Notes: a model not told the origin generated them from the sequence alone. Shown: positions 26,633-36,342, counted from the stretch's first letter. The stretch is DNA of 64,000 bases from CAG-103 sp963627135 (GCA_963627135.1 CAVFZY010000008.1:74646-138645); one strand, 5' to 3'. Made by a program: numbers and translations.

Positions 26633-29230
26633 ATGGCAACTTCATCATCCAAAAAGAAAACCGGCACGGCGAAAAAGTCCGCTCCGGCAGCGAAAAAGTC
26701 GGCCTCCGCACCGGAAAAGCAGCCGGCTGCCAAGGCGGCTCCGGCCGCTGCGCCGACGGCGCCGACGTGGCCGTATGCGCTTGTGTGCATCGTGCTGTCG
26801 CTGCTGGCATTTCTGGGCTTGTTTCATGCCGAGGGCGTCATCATCGACGGCTTTGCAGGCTTCCTGTGCGGCGTCATGGGCTGGGGCTTTTGGGCGTTTC
26901 CATTTGCGATGCTGCTGCTGGCGTGGATCTTTGTGCGCAATCCGAGCAGACATTTCGGCCTGCGGGTGACGGCGGCGCTGCTGATTGCGCCGCTGTTCGG
27001 CATGATCGTGCACCTGATGCTCTGCCGCGTGGCGTTCACGGCGCAGACGTTCGGCGCGATCGTCGGCCAGCTCTATGATGGAGGTAAGGCGCTCACGTCC
27101 GGCGGCGTGATCTCCGGCGGCTTGGGTTATCTGCTCAAGGCCGGCATCAGCGTGTATGCGGCGCTGCCGTTGACGATGGTCGCCTTCGTGTTCTGCGTGC
27201 TGGGCAGCGTGGACCTGACGGTCGGCAAAATCGCAGCCTGGTCGCGCACACGGCGCGAGGCGCAGTACATTCCGGACGAGGACGTGCCGCTTGCGGATGA
27301 TGAGCAGGACGAACCGGCACCGCAGCCGCTGCCCGAGTCGCCGCGCCGTAACCGCCGCGCTGCGCCGGACAAGCCGGTCGCGAAGAAAAAATTCATTGAC
27401 ATCCCGGTCGAGGACGCACCGGTAGAGCTGGACGATGACCCGATCGACCCGATCCCGGTCAAAAAATCTGCCCGCGGCGCGAAAAAGGCCGCGCCGGCCG
27501 AGGCCACGCAGAACGTCCAGCCGCTGTCCGTGGAGGAGGCGGCCGACATCTGCGGCATCACCGTGCCGGCCACGCAGGAGATCCAGGACCCGCCGAAGCC
27601 GTCCAAGAAGGCGGCCAGCGCCGCCGTCGCAGCGGAGACGGCCGCCATCACCTCCGCCATCGAGAGCGAGAATGCCGACCATTCGGCCTATCAGCTCCCA
27701 CCGGTGTCGTTCCTGCGTGCGGGGAAGAAGGACCAGACGGACGCAACGGAGGAGATCCGCTTCAACCGCGACCGGCTCAACACCGCCCTGAGCAGCTTCG
27801 GCGTCAATGCCACCATTCGCGACGTGACCCGCGGCCCCACGGTCACGCGTTACGACCTCGAGCTCGAGGCGGGCGTGAAGCTCAACAAGATCACGAATCT
27901 CTCCGGCGATCTTGCGCTCGCGCTCGGCGTGGAAAACGTGCGCATCGCGCCGATTCCGGACAAGATCTCGACCGTCGGCATCGAGGTGCCGAACAAGATC
28001 GTCAGCGCCGTGTGCCTGCGCGATATCGTTGACTCGCCTGCGTTCCGCAATGCGAAGTCCAAGCTCTCGTTCGCCGTCGGCAAGGACATCGGCGGCAACT
28101 GCATTATCGGCAACATCGCCAAGCTGCCGCATATGCTCATCGCCGGCACGACCGGTTCCGGCAAGTCCGTGTGCATGAATTCGCTCATCCTGAGTCTGCT
28201 CTACAAGGCGACGCCGGACGAGGTGCGCCTGATCATGATCGACCCGAAAATGGTCGAGCTCGGCATCTATAACGGCATCCCGCACCTGTTCATCCCCGTC
28301 GTGACCGACCCGAAGAAGGCGGCCGGCGCGCTGCAGTGGGCGGTCGTGGAGATGCTAAAGCGCTACCGTCTCTTCTCTGAGGCGCAGGTGCGCGACCTCG
28401 CCAGCTATAACGCCCTGCAGAAAAACGAGCCCGACGGTCAGACCATGCCGCAGGTCGTCATCGTCATCGACGAGCTGGCCGATCTTATGCTCTGCGCTGC
28501 CAAAGAGGTGGAGGAGAGCATCTGCCGCGTGGCGCAGATGGGCCGCGCCGCGGGCATGCACCTCATCATTGCGACGCAGCGTCCGTCCGCGGACGTGATC
28601 ACCGGCCTTATGAAAGCAAATATCCCGAGCCGCATTGCCTTTGCGGTCTCGTCCTCGCTTGAGAGCCGCATCATCCTCGACACCTCCGGCGCGGAAAAGC
28701 TCATCGGCATGGGCGATATGCTCTATGCCCCCATCGGCACCGGCAAGCCCCTGCGTGTGCAGGGCTCGTACGTGTCGGACGAGGAGCGCGAAGAGGTCGT
28801 GCGCTTCATTAAGCAAAATTCCGAGGCGCAGTACAGCGATGACATCATCGCCCAGATCGAGAAATCCGCCGCCGAGACCGATAAGAAGTCCGGCCCCGCG
28901 CCCGAGGCGGACAAGCCCGCCAAGAGCGACTATGACGAGCTGCTGCCGCAGGGCGTGGATGTCATTCTCGAGACGAAGCAGGCGTCGGTGTCCATGCTGC
29001 AGCGCCGGCTGAAGCTCGGCTATTCGCGCGCCGCGCGCATGGTCGATCAGATGGAGGAGATGGGCATCGTCGGCCCGTTTGAGGGCTCGAAGCCGCGCAA
29101 GATCCTCATCACAAAGCAGCAGTGGCAGGAGATGCAGTATGTGCAGGGCACCGCGCCGAGCGAGGTGCTGCAGGCGCAGGCGGACTTTGCAGACGTTAAC
29201 GAAGAGGAACCTGAAGACGATGAATCATGA
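26633..29230 (+). CDS. ftsK: FtsK/SpoIIIE-family DNA translocase
   Basis: Pumps chromosomal DNA through the division or sporulation septum. The 865-residue protein has a basic N-terminal tail, about four membrane helices (roughly 43-200), a long acidic and Ala/Pro-rich linker (about 215-360), the RecA-like motor with Walker A GTTGSGKS near residue 507 and Walker B VIVIDELADL, and a C-terminal winged-helix gamma domain (about 795-850) for KOPS recognition. The start ATG follows GAGAGGA. The next gene starts inside its last codons. FtsK and SpoIIIE cannot be distinguished here. Confidence 0.95.
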   Translation: MATSSSKKKTGTAKKSAPAAKKSASAPEKQPAAKAAPAAAPTAPTWPYALVCIVLSLLAFLGLFHAEGVIIDGFAGFLCGVMGWGFWAFPFAMLLLAWIFVRNPSRHFGLRVTAALLIAPLFGMIVHLMLCRVAFTAQTFGAIVGQLYDGGKALTSGGVISGGLGYLLKAGISVYAALPLTMVAFVFCVLGSVDLTVGKIAAWSRTRREAQYIPDEDVPLADDEQDEPAPQPLPESPRRNRRAAPDKPVAKKKFIDIPVEDAPVELDDDPIDPIPVKKSARGAKKAAPAEATQNVQPLSVEEAADICGITVPATQEIQDPPKPSKKAASAAVAAETAAITSAIESENADHSAYQLPPVSFLRAGKKDQTDATEEIRFNRDRLNTALSSFGVNATIRDVTRGPTVTRYDLELEAGVKLNKITNLSGDLALALGVENVRIAPIPDKISTVGIEVPNKIVSAVCLRDIVDSPAFRNAKSKLSFAVGKDIGGNCIIGNIAKLPHMLIAGTTGSGKSVCMNSLILSLLYKATPDEVRLIMIDPKMVELGIYNGIPHLFIPVVTDPKKAAGALQWAVVEMLKRYRLFSEAQVRDLASYNALQKNEPDGQTMPQVVIVIDELADLMLCAAKEVEESICRVAQMGRAAGMHLIIATQRPSADVITGLMKANIPSRIAFAVSSSLESRIILDTSGAEKLIGMGDMLYAPIGTGKPLRVQGSYVSDEEREEVVRFIKQNSEAQYSDDIIAQIEKSAAETDKKSGPAPEADKPAKSDYDELLPQGVDVILETKQASVSMLQRRLKLGYSRAARMVDQMEEMGIVGPFEGSKPRKILITKQQWQEMQYVQGTAPSEVLQAQADFADVNEEEPEDDES

Positions 29231-29687
29231 TCTCCACACGGGGCGGCCGGAGCGCCGCCCCGTCGGCACGATTGCCTTTCCGGATGGTCCGGACTTTGCC
29301 CCGGAAATGGCGCCGGCGCAGGTCGGCGCCTGCAGCACGCTCGCCCTTGCGCACATCGGCGACGGGGTGTACGAGCTCATGATGCGCACAGCCCTGTGCG
29401 CCGCCGGGCTCACGGCCGTGACCGACCTGCACCGTGAGACGGTGCGCCGCGTCAACGCGCCCGCGCAGGCGCGCGCGGCGGAGGCCATTCAGCCCGCGCT
29501 CACGGACGAGGAGCGCGCGGTCTATAAGCGCGGCCGCAATGCGAAGGTGAACTCGGTGCCGCAGCATGCGGACGTCGCGCAGTATCACGCGGCCACGGGG
29601 CTCGAGACGCTCTTTGGCTGGCTGTATCTGCTTGGCCGCACGCAGCGGCTGCGCGAGCTGTTTGCAAAGATCACGGAGGTGCTGTAA
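29220..29687 (+). CDS. mrnC: Mini-ribonuclease III
   Basis: Mini-III is a double-strand-specific RNase lacking the dsRNA-binding domain; it matures 23S rRNA in Bacillus. The 155-residue protein has the RNase III signature region ALAHIGDGVYELMM with the catalytic acid, and the family block YKRGRNAKVNSVPQHADV. The start overlaps the end of ftsK by 11 bases, with GAAGAGG upstream. An N-terminal extension of about 35 residues precedes the conserved fold. It is followed at once by rqcH. Confidence 0.93.
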   Translation: MNHDLHTGRPERRPVGTIAFPDGPDFAPEMAPAQVGACSTLALAHIGDGVYELMMRTALCAAGLTAVTDLHRETVRRVNAPAQARAAEAIQPALTDEERAVYKRGRNAKVNSVPQHADVAQYHAATGLETLFGWLYLLGRTQRLRELFAKITEVL

Positions 29688-29688
29688 C

Positions 29689-31458
29689 ATGCCAATGGAC
29701 GCAGTTTTTCTGTACGGCCTGACGCAGGAATTGACGCAGAGCCTGACCGGCGCGCGCATCGACAAGGTGCAGCAGCCGGAGCGCGACCTGCTGCTGCTGT
29801 CCGTGCGCACGCAGAGCGGCAACGCAAAGCTGCTCGTGCACGGCGGCGTGGGCAGCGCGCGGGTGCATTTCACGGCCGGCACTTTTGAAAATCCGGCCGA
29901 ACCGCCGATGTTCTGCATGCTCCTGCGCAAGCACCTCGTCGGCGCGCGCATCACGGGTGTTGCCCAGCCGGACTTTGAGCGTATGCTCGTGCTCGACCTT
30001 GACGGCCGCGATGAGCTCGGCACGCCGGTCAAAAAGCAGATCATTGTCGAGATGCTTGGCCGTCAGTCGAACGTCATTCTCGTCAGTGCCGACGGGCATA
30101 TCATCGACTGCATGCGCCGCGTGGATTCCTCTATGAGCGAGACGCGCCAGGTGCAGCCGGGCCTGTTTTACCGCCTGCCGCTGCGGCAGGACAAGCCGGT
30201 CCTGTTTGACACGACGTCGGAGCAGCGCACGGAGCTGCTCTCCTGCCCAGTCACGGCGGCAACGCTCGATAAGTGGCTGCTGGGCCTGTTTTCCGGTGTG
30301 TCGCCCCTGCTGTGCCGGGAGGTGTGCTTCCGCGCGCTCGGCGATGCCAGCCCCCGGCTGGAGCGGCTGGACGATGCGCAGCGCGCGCGCCTGGGGCGCG
30401 CGCTGGATGCGCTGGTGTTCTCGGTCGAGACGAACAACCTTGCACCCACCATGCTGTTCGACGGGGAACGGCCGAAGGACTTTTCCGCCGTGCCGATCCT
30501 GCAGTATCAGGGCGCGCTTCAAGGCCGCGGCTGCGGCTCGTTTTCCGAGCTGCTGGACGAGTTTTATCTCCGGCGCGACAAGGCGGAGGCCATGCGCCGC
30601 CGCTCGCAGGAGCTGACGCATCAGGTGCGCACCCTGCGTGACCGCACGGCCAAAAAGCTGGCCATCCAGCAGTCGGACCTGCTGCGCTGCGCCGACCGCG
30701 AGGCCCTGCGGCAGAAGGCCGACCTCATCAAGGCCAATCTCTACCGCATCCATAAGGGCGACTGTACCGTGACGGTGCAGGACTACTATGCCGAGGGCTG
30801 CCCGGACGTGACGATCGAGCTTGACCCGCGCAAGAGCCCGCAGGAGAACGCCGCCGCGCTCTATAAGTCCTACCGCAAGGCCAAGACGGCCGAGCAGCAC
30901 CTGACCGGCCTGATCGCCGAGACGAGCCGGAACCTCGATTACCTCAATAGCGTGCTCGATGAGCTTGCGCGTGCCGAGAGCGAACGCGACCTTGCGGACA
31001 TCCGTGCCGAGCTGCGCGCGACCGGGTATCTGCGCCAGCCGCGCAATGCGAAAAAGGAAAAAACGGCGCGCCGCTCGCCGCTCGCCTTCGTCTCGAGCAC
31101 CGGGTATGAGATCCTGGTCGGCCGCTCCAACACGCAAAACGACGAGCTGACACACTGTACCGCCCGCCGCACGGACATCTGGCTGCATGTGCAGAAGGTG
31201 CACGGCTCGCATGTCATCATCCGCGCGCACGACACGACGCCGGACGATCAGACGGTTGCCGAGGCGGCGAGCCTCGCCGTGTACTATTCGCAGGCGCGCG
31301 GCGGCGGGAAGACGCCGGTGGACTATACCATGGCGCGCTTTGTGCGCAAGCCGTCCGGTGCGCTGCCAGGCATGGTGCTCTACACGGACTACCAGACCTG
31401 CATGGTCGAGAGCGATGAGGCGCTCGTGGAGCGCCTGCGTATGCGCGAAAGCAAGTAA
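29689..31458 (+). CDS. rqcH: RqcH / NFACT-family ribosome quality-control protein
   Basis: Bacterial Rqc2 homologue that binds stalled 50S subunits and recruits tRNA-Ala for alanine tailing; older annotations call it fibronectin-binding protein. The 589-residue protein has the NFACT-N domain (1-about 220), a helix-hairpin-helix and coiled-coil centre (about 290-430), and the NFACT-R domain with DIWLHVQKVHGSHVII near residue 500. The start follows GGAGG by about 9 bases. It forms a tight operon with ftsK and mrnC. Confidence 0.93.
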   Translation: MPMDAVFLYGLTQELTQSLTGARIDKVQQPERDLLLLSVRTQSGNAKLLVHGGVGSARVHFTAGTFENPAEPPMFCMLLRKHLVGARITGVAQPDFERMLVLDLDGRDELGTPVKKQIIVEMLGRQSNVILVSADGHIIDCMRRVDSSMSETRQVQPGLFYRLPLRQDKPVLFDTTSEQRTELLSCPVTAATLDKWLLGLFSGVSPLLCREVCFRALGDASPRLERLDDAQRARLGRALDALVFSVETNNLAPTMLFDGERPKDFSAVPILQYQGALQGRGCGSFSELLDEFYLRRDKAEAMRRRSQELTHQVRTLRDRTAKKLAIQQSDLLRCADREALRQKADLIKANLYRIHKGDCTVTVQDYYAEGCPDVTIELDPRKSPQENAAALYKSYRKAKTAEQHLTGLIAETSRNLDYLNSVLDELARAESERDLADIRAELRATGYLRQPRNAKKEKTARRSPLAFVSSTGYEILVGRSNTQNDELTHCTARRTDIWLHVQKVHGSHVIIRAHDTTPDDQTVAEAASLAVYYSQARGGGKTPVDYTMARFVRKPSGALPGMVLYTDYQTCMVESDEALVERLRMRESK

Positions 31459-31460
31459 AA

Positions 31461-31485
31461 AAGCTCCCCGCCGGGGGAGCTTTTT
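31461..31485. terminator. terminator of rqcH, shared with the opposing gene
   Basis: A 9-base stem AAGCTCCCC/GGGGAGCTT followed by a T run; an A run before the stem makes it bidirectional. Confidence 0.88.
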
Positions 31486-31491
31486 ATGCGC

Positions 31492-31851
31492 TTATTTCCA
31501 GCTGTAAGTGTGGCATCTTTTGCAGTACCAGCCATTGCACATACCGTCTTCAAAGTGGTAATAGAGCTTGTCATGCGTCTGCCGCTCAACGCTCCCGGCG
31601 CTGGTGACCCAGGCCTCGCCGCAGCGCCCACACTGATATTCCGGATAAACCACATCGCAGTAGCAGTACGCGGCGTCGGAGGCATTCGGCTCCGGCGTGC
31701 GCCGTTCACCGATGCGTGTGCCTTTGGTGTGGCCGTATTTTGCGCACTGCGGATTGTCGGGCGTGGTGTCCGATGCAACGGTGCACGCGGAGCCCAGACT
31801 GACCAGCAGCGCCAGTATGAGCGCAGGCGCTGCGGTTTTGCGAATGTTCAT
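31492..31851 (-). CDS. small Cys-rich exported protein, unknown function
   Basis: A 119-residue product starting MNIRKTAAPALILALLVS, a signal peptide that ends near LGSAC; the cysteine could be a lipidation site, though Gly rather than Leu stands at -3. The mature part has two CxxC pairs (CGRC and CKRC) plus a YCYC segment, which suggests metal binding or disulfides. An ATG 13 codons earlier lies upstream of the expected transcription start, so the inner ATG after GGGGA is chosen. Not recognised; it stands alone with its own promoter. Confidence 0.6.
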   Translation of the reverse strand: MNIRKTAAPALILALLVSLGSACTVASDTTPDNPQCAKYGHTKGTRIGERRTPEPNASDAAYCYCDVVYPEYQCGRCGEAWVTSAGSVERQTHDKLYYHFEDGMCNGWYCKRCHTYSWK

Positions 31852-31892
31852 GTGCATCCCCATCTCGTGAAAATTGTCATTTCTTTGCATAA

Positions 31893-31921
31893 AGCGTATC
31901 GCACTTTGTGCAGTGCGTCAA
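31893..31921 (-). promoter_or_regulatory. promoter of the Cys-rich protein gene
   Basis: On the minus strand TTGACG, 17 bases, TACGCT. Confidence 0.5.
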
Positions 31922-31987
31922 TCAGACGGTGAAAATGTTAGCGGCATCTTAGCGGCCTGCGCAGTGGCTTCCCGTCCACGCCGGACA

Positions 31988-32016
31988 GTTGACGGATGCG
32001 GAAAACTGCGGTATGC
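31988..32016 (+). promoter_or_regulatory. promoter of the flavodoxin gene
   Basis: TTGACG, 17 bases, TATGCT. Confidence 0.65.
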
Positions 32017-32065
32017 TTTTGGCATCGTTCGTAGAAAGGAGCGCCTGCACTCAGGTGAATGATCT

Positions 32066-32572
32066 ATGAAAAAACTCATTGCTTATTACTCCCGTGCGGG
32101 AGAGAACTATTTTTCCGGGGCGCACCGCACCATCGCCGTCGGCAACACGGAGAAGGCGGCGCGGTTGCTCGCCGAACTCATTGGTGCGGAACTGTTTCGT
32201 ATTGAGCAGAAGATGCCGTATTCGGACAACTATGACACCTGCGTCGCCGAGGCGCGGCGCGATCTGCGCACGAATGCCCGCCCGGAGCTGACGGCGTTGC
32301 CGGAGCGTCTGGACGACTATGATGAAATTTACCTCGGCTATCCGAATTACTGCGGCACCATGCCGATGGCGGTCTACACCTTCCTCGAGCACTATGACTG
32401 GCAGGGCAAGACCATCCATCCGTTCTGCACGAACGAGGGCAGCGGCCTGTCGAACACGGAGCAGGACATCCGGTGCGCGGCGAAGGGCGCGCGGGTCGCG
32501 CGCGGCCTGTCCCTGCGCGGCAGCGCGGTCGAGGGCGCGAAACCGAAACTGGAGCAGTGGCTGCGCGGATAA
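32066..32572 (+). CDS. flavodoxin-family protein
   Basis: A 168-residue FMN-binding, flavodoxin-like protein. The phosphate-loop region is YYSRAGEN near the N-terminus, and the second loop is YLGYPNYCGTMPMAVY. The family includes electron carriers and small quinone or NADPH reductases in the cytosol. The C-terminal part FCTNEGSGLSNTEQDI matches the flavodoxin_4-like group that binds FMN but whose partner is unknown. It precedes the VanZ-like gene by 39 bases; the link between the two is not obvious. Confidence 0.85.
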   Translation: MKKLIAYYSRAGENYFSGAHRTIAVGNTEKAARLLAELIGAELFRIEQKMPYSDNYDTCVAEARRDLRTNARPELTALPERLDDYDEIYLGYPNYCGTMPMAVYTFLEHYDWQGKTIHPFCTNEGSGLSNTEQDIRCAAKGARVARGLSLRGSAVEGAKPKLEQWLRG

Positions 32573-32611
32573 CGCACGTGTTCTGACAGGCAGAGAGGGA
32601 GGAGGCTGCGC

Positions 32612-33136
32612 ATGAGCCGAAACGCAAAAATTCTCATCGACCTAGCCATGCTCGCGGCCGTTTACGGCATCTGGCTGCTGCCGAAGTGGTGGCCCCTGGG
32701 GCGCAGAATGCTCACGGTCTATACGCTCATGTACGGCTGTCTTGCCGGCATCGCGCTCTTCACGCTCATGCCGGTGCTGGCGGCGCTCCCGTTTTGCTTT
32801 GACCATCCGTATGTCCCCATGCACATGGCACCGTTTGAGGACGTCATCCTCCGCCATGGCGACTATGTCCGGCAGATCGTGCTGAATATCGCCCTGTTTG
32901 TCCCGTTCGGTGTTTTGCTGCCGCTGTGCCGCACCTGCTGCGGCAGGCGGTGCAGCTTCTGGCGCTGCCTGCTGTTGACGCTGGCGCTCAGCGTCGGCAT
33001 CGAGCTCGTGCAGCCGCTGCTGCACGCGTTTCGCAGTTCGGATATTACGGACGTGATCACGAACACGACCGGCGGCGTGCTGGGCTATGTGCTCTGGGCG
33101 ATCGTGCACGCCTGCCGGAAAAAACATGAAGATTAA
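32612..33136 (+). CDS. VanZ-like family membrane protein
   Basis: A 174-residue membrane protein with about five helices. It contains the VanZ-family features LNIALFVPFGVLLPL and the later SVGIELVQ...SSDITDVITNTTGG block. VanZ of enterococci gives low-level teicoplanin resistance, but most members have no known function. GGAGGAGG lies eight bases before the ATG. It is followed by a terminator. Confidence 0.85.
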   Translation: MSRNAKILIDLAMLAAVYGIWLLPKWWPLGRRMLTVYTLMYGCLAGIALFTLMPVLAALPFCFDHPYVPMHMAPFEDVILRHGDYVRQIVLNIALFVPFGVLLPLCRTCCGRRCSFWRCLLLTLALSVGIELVQPLLHAFRSSDITDVITNTTGGVLGYVLWAIVHACRKKHED

Positions 33137-33146
33137 CCAGTCTTGA

Positions 33147-33178
33147 GATGCCGGTGCATTCGCCGGTATCTTTTTTTG
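33147..33178 (+). terminator. terminator after the VanZ-like gene
   Basis: ATGCCGG/CCGGTAT hairpin with one G-U pair followed by CTTTTTTT. Confidence 0.75.
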
Positions 33179-33207
33179 TTGAAAACACGCGGGCGTTCCG
33201 TTATACT
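33179..33207 (+). promoter_or_regulatory. promoter of the cysteine desulfidase-like gene
   Basis: TTGAAA, 17 bases, TATACT. Confidence 0.65.
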
Positions 33208-33269
33208 ATTACAAAAAGCGGAATTTTGCGTCCGAAAAAACGGAAAAACAAAAATCGGAGGAGAAAAAT

Positions 33270-34544
33270 ATGGATGAGCAGATCTATCGCGAATATGTCG
33301 CGATCCTGAAAGAGGAGCTGCAGCCCGCCATGGGCTGTACCGAGCCGATCGCTGTGGCCTACTGCGCGGCGCTGGCCCGCAAGACGCTCGGCGCGCTGCC
33401 GGAAACGGTCGAGGTGCGCGCGAGCGCGAACATTATAAAAAATGTCAAGAGTGTCATCGTGCCGAATACGAACGGCCAGCGCGGCATTGCGGCTGCTGCG
33501 GCGGCTGGCATCGTTTCTGGCAATGCCGACGCGCAGCTGCAGGTGCTCGCAAGCCTCACACCGGAGCAGGTGGATGTGGTTGGAGCATATCTGCAGCAGG
33601 CGGCCTTCACCGTCCGCCGCGCGGACAAGGACTATGTGTTTGACATTCAGGTGCGTGTCACGGCGGGGGCGGACAGCGCGTCCGTCGAGATCGCGGGCTA
33701 CCACACGAACGTGATCCATATCGAGAAAAACGGCGTCGTGCAGTTTCACAAGGACTATCAGGAGTCCGGCAGCCAGCACGCCACCGACCGCAGCCTGCTG
33801 ACGGTCGAGCAGATCATCGCCTTTGCAAGCGAGGTGAATATTGCCGACGTGCAGGAGACGCTCCAGCGGCAGATTGACTATAACTGGGCCATCGCCGAGG
33901 AGGGCTTGCGCGGGGATTACGGCGCGAACATCGGCCGCATCCTGCTGCAGTCTTATGGCATGAGCATCCACAACCGCGCCAAGGCCTACGCCGCGGCCGG
34001 GTCGGATGCGCGCATGAACGGCTGCGACCTGCCGGTGGTCATCAACTCCGGCAGCGGCAATCAGGGGCTGACGGCGTCGCTGCCGGTCATCGTCTATGCC
34101 AAGGAATTGGATGTCACGCAGCAGATGCTCTACCGCGCGCTCGTGGTGTCGAACCTCGTCACCATCCATCTGAAAACCGGCATCGGCAGCCTGTCCGCCT
34201 ACTGCGGTGCCACGGCGGCCGGCTGCGGCGCGGCCGCAGGCGTGACGTATCTGTACGGCGGGCAGTTCCGTGAGATCGCGCACACCATCGTCAACGCCAT
34301 CGCCATTGACTCCGGCATGATCTGCGACGGCGCGAAGGCGAGCTGTGCGGCCAAGATCGCCTCGGCAGTCGAGGCGGGATTGCTTGGCATGCAGATGCAG
34401 ATGCATGAGAGCCAGTTCTACGGCGGCGACGGCATTGTCGTCAAGGGCGTAGAGAATACGATCCGCAATATCGGCACGCTCGCGAGCGAAGGTATGCGCG
34501 AGACCGACCGCACGATCATCCGCATGATGATCCAGGAACACTGA
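33270..34544 (+). CDS. UPF0597/CyuA-family L-cysteine desulfidase-like protein
   Basis: The 424-residue protein belongs to the serine-dehydratase-alpha-like family whose characterised members (CyuA/YhaM, archaeal cysteine desulfidase) use a 4Fe-4S cluster to split L-cysteine into sulfide, pyruvate and ammonia. Conserved features are ELQPAMGCTEPIA near the N-terminus, INSGSGNQG in the middle, and cysteines in YCGATAAGCG and MICDGAKASC that fit cluster ligands. GGAGG precedes the ATG. It is a single-gene transcript with no transporter next to it. The exact substrate is inferred. Confidence 0.87.
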   Translation: MDEQIYREYVAILKEELQPAMGCTEPIAVAYCAALARKTLGALPETVEVRASANIIKNVKSVIVPNTNGQRGIAAAAAAGIVSGNADAQLQVLASLTPEQVDVVGAYLQQAAFTVRRADKDYVFDIQVRVTAGADSASVEIAGYHTNVIHIEKNGVVQFHKDYQESGSQHATDRSLLTVEQIIAFASEVNIADVQETLQRQIDYNWAIAEEGLRGDYGANIGRILLQSYGMSIHNRAKAYAAAGSDARMNGCDLPVVINSGSGNQGLTASLPVIVYAKELDVTQQMLYRALVVSNLVTIHLKTGIGSLSAYCGATAAGCGAAAGVTYLYGGQFREIAHTIVNAIAIDSGMICDGAKASCAAKIASAVEAGLLGMQMQMHESQFYGGDGIVVKGVENTIRNIGTLASEGMRETDRTIIRMMIQEH

Positions 34545-34657
34545 TATACGGACCTCTTGCCGGTTTTGCGCTGATTTTTCGCGGCGGAGGATCAGCAGGT
34601 TTGTCAATGATATATTGTGGTCCTACAGCGAGTAGACGGCCTGACGTCAGGTTTTTG

Positions 34658-34686
34658 TTGCACTTGCGGGAAAAATCGGGTATACT
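34658..34686 (+). promoter_or_regulatory. promoter of prfC
   Basis: TTGCAC, 17 bases, TATACT, 41 bases before the start codon. Confidence 0.65.
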
Positions 34687-34727
34687 ATCTAAGTTTGATA
34701 TTCAAAAGAACAACAGAGGAGCGGACT

Positions 34728-36320
34728 ATGGATCTGAAACAGGAAATCGAGCGCCGCCGGACGTTCGCGATCATCTCGCACCCGGACGCCGGCAAGACGA
34801 CGCTCACGGAAAAGCTACTGCTGTACGGCGGGGCCATTCAGCTCGCCGGCTCTGTCAAGGGCAAGGCGACCGCGCGCCATGCGGTCTCGGACTGGATGGA
34901 GCTCGAAAAGCAGCGCGGCATCTCCATCACGTCGTCGGTCATGCAGTTTGAATACGAGGGCTATTGCATCAACATCCTCGACACGCCGGGCCACCAGGAC
35001 TTTTCGGAGGATACCTACCGCACGCTCATGGCGGCGGACAGCGCCGTCATGGTCATCGACGCGGCCAAGGGCATCGAGCCGCAGACGCGCAAGCTCTTCA
35101 AGATCTGCGCCATGCGTCACATTCCGATCTTCACGTTCATCAACAAGCTCGACCGCGAGGCCCGCAATCCGTTCGAACTCATGGAGCAGCTGGAAAACGA
35201 GTTCGGCATCGGCACATACCCGGTCAACTGGCCCATCGGCTGCGGGCACGATTTCAAGGGCGTGTTCGACCGCGACCGCCGCGAGATCCTGGCGTTTCAG
35301 GAGTTTCACCGCGGGCAGAACAAGATCCGCCCCATCGAGTGCGAGCTCACGGACGTTGACCGGCTCGACGAGCTGATCGGGCCGCGCCAGCGTGAAAAGC
35401 TGACCGAGGATATTGAACTGCTCGACGGCGCCGGCTATGCTTTTGATCTCGACGAGGTGCGCGCCGGCCGACTCAGTCCGGTGTTCTTTGGCTCCGCGCT
35501 AACGAATTTCGGCGTCGAACCGTTTCTGGAAAACTTTCTGCACATGACGATGCCGCCGCTGCCGCGCACGACGGCCGACGGTGTGGTCGATCCGATGCAG
35601 CCGGCGTTTTCCGCATTCGTGTTCAAAATTCAGGCGAACATGAACAAGGCCCACCGCGATCGCATCGCCTTCATGCGCATCTGCTCGGGCAAGTTCGAGC
35701 GCGACCATGAGTACCTGCACGTGCAGGGCGGCAAAACGCTCAAGCTCGCGCAGCCGCAGCAGCTCATGGCGCAGGAGCGCGCGATCATCAATGAGGCTTA
35801 CGCCGGTGATATTATCGGCGTGTTCGACCCTGGCATCTTCTCCATCGGCGACACGATCTGCGATCCCAAAATGCGCGTGCGCTTTGAGGGCATCCCGACG
35901 TTTGCGCCGGAGCATTTCTCCGTCATCTCGCAGGTGGACACCATGAAGCGCAAGCAGTTTGTCAAGGGCGTCACCCAGATCGCGCAGGAGGGCGCCATCC
36001 AGATCTTCCACGAGCCGAACAGCGGCATGGAGGAGGTCATCGTCGGCGCGGTCGGCGTGCTGCAGTTCGAGGTGCTGGAGTACCGGCTCAAGAATGAGTA
36101 CAACATCGACATCCGCCGCCGCGACCTGTCGTATTCCTACATCCGCTGGATCACGAGCGGGGGCGCCGATCCCACGGCGCTCAACCTTGCCTCGGACACG
36201 AAGTGGGTGCAGGATTTCCGCGGCCACAACCTGCTCATCTTCAACAATGAGTGGAGCATCCGCTGGGCGGAGCAGAAAAATCCCGGCCTGGAGCTGGCGG
36301 AGTTCAGCCGGAACTGGTAA
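34728..36320 (+). CDS. prfC: peptide chain release factor 3
   Basis: RF3 is the translational GTPase that releases RF1/RF2 from the ribosome after termination. The 530-residue protein has G1 SHPDAGKTTLTEKLL, G3 DTPGHQDFSEDTYRTL, G4 NKLD and the RF3-specific block MSKG-like region early in domain I, with complete domains II and III. The ATG follows AGAGGAG and removes an unsupported 37-residue extension. The last ~336 bases are repeated 2.2 kb downstream; this copy ends LELAEFSRNW, whereas the downstream copy ends LTLAEFSTNQDDEG. Which tail is ancestral is not clear. Confidence 0.96.
   Translation: MDLKQEIERRRTFAIISHPDAGKTTLTEKLLLYGGAIQLAGSVKGKATARHAVSDWMELEKQRGISITSSVMQFEYEGYCINILDTPGHQDFSEDTYRTLMAADSAVMVIDAAKGIEPQTRKLFKICAMRHIPIFTFINKLDREARNPFELMEQLENEFGIGTYPVNWPIGCGHDFKGVFDRDRREILAFQEFHRGQNKIRPIECELTDVDRLDELIGPRQREKLTEDIELLDGAGYAFDLDEVRAGRLSPVFFGSALTNFGVEPFLENFLHMTMPPLPRTTADGVVDPMQPAFSAFVFKIQANMNKAHRDRIAFMRICSGKFERDHEYLHVQGGKTLKLAQPQQLMAQERAIINEAYAGDIIGVFDPGIFSIGDTICDPKMRVRFEGIPTFAPEHFSVISQVDTMKRKQFVKGVTQIAQEGAIQIFHEPNSGMEEVIVGAVGVLQFEVLEYRLKNEYNIDIRRRDLSYSYIRWITSGGADPTALNLASDTKWVQDFRGHNLLIFNNEWSIRWAEQKNPGLELAEFSRNW
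35978..36313 (+). repeat. direct repeat, copy 1 (3' end of prfC)
   Basis: Nearly identical to 38208-38543, offset 2,230 bases. Long stretches are identical, including third codon positions; differences cluster in the first ~40 and the last ~25 bases. Confidence 0.93.
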
Positions 36321-36342
36321 AAAAGATTGCAAATATGTATGC

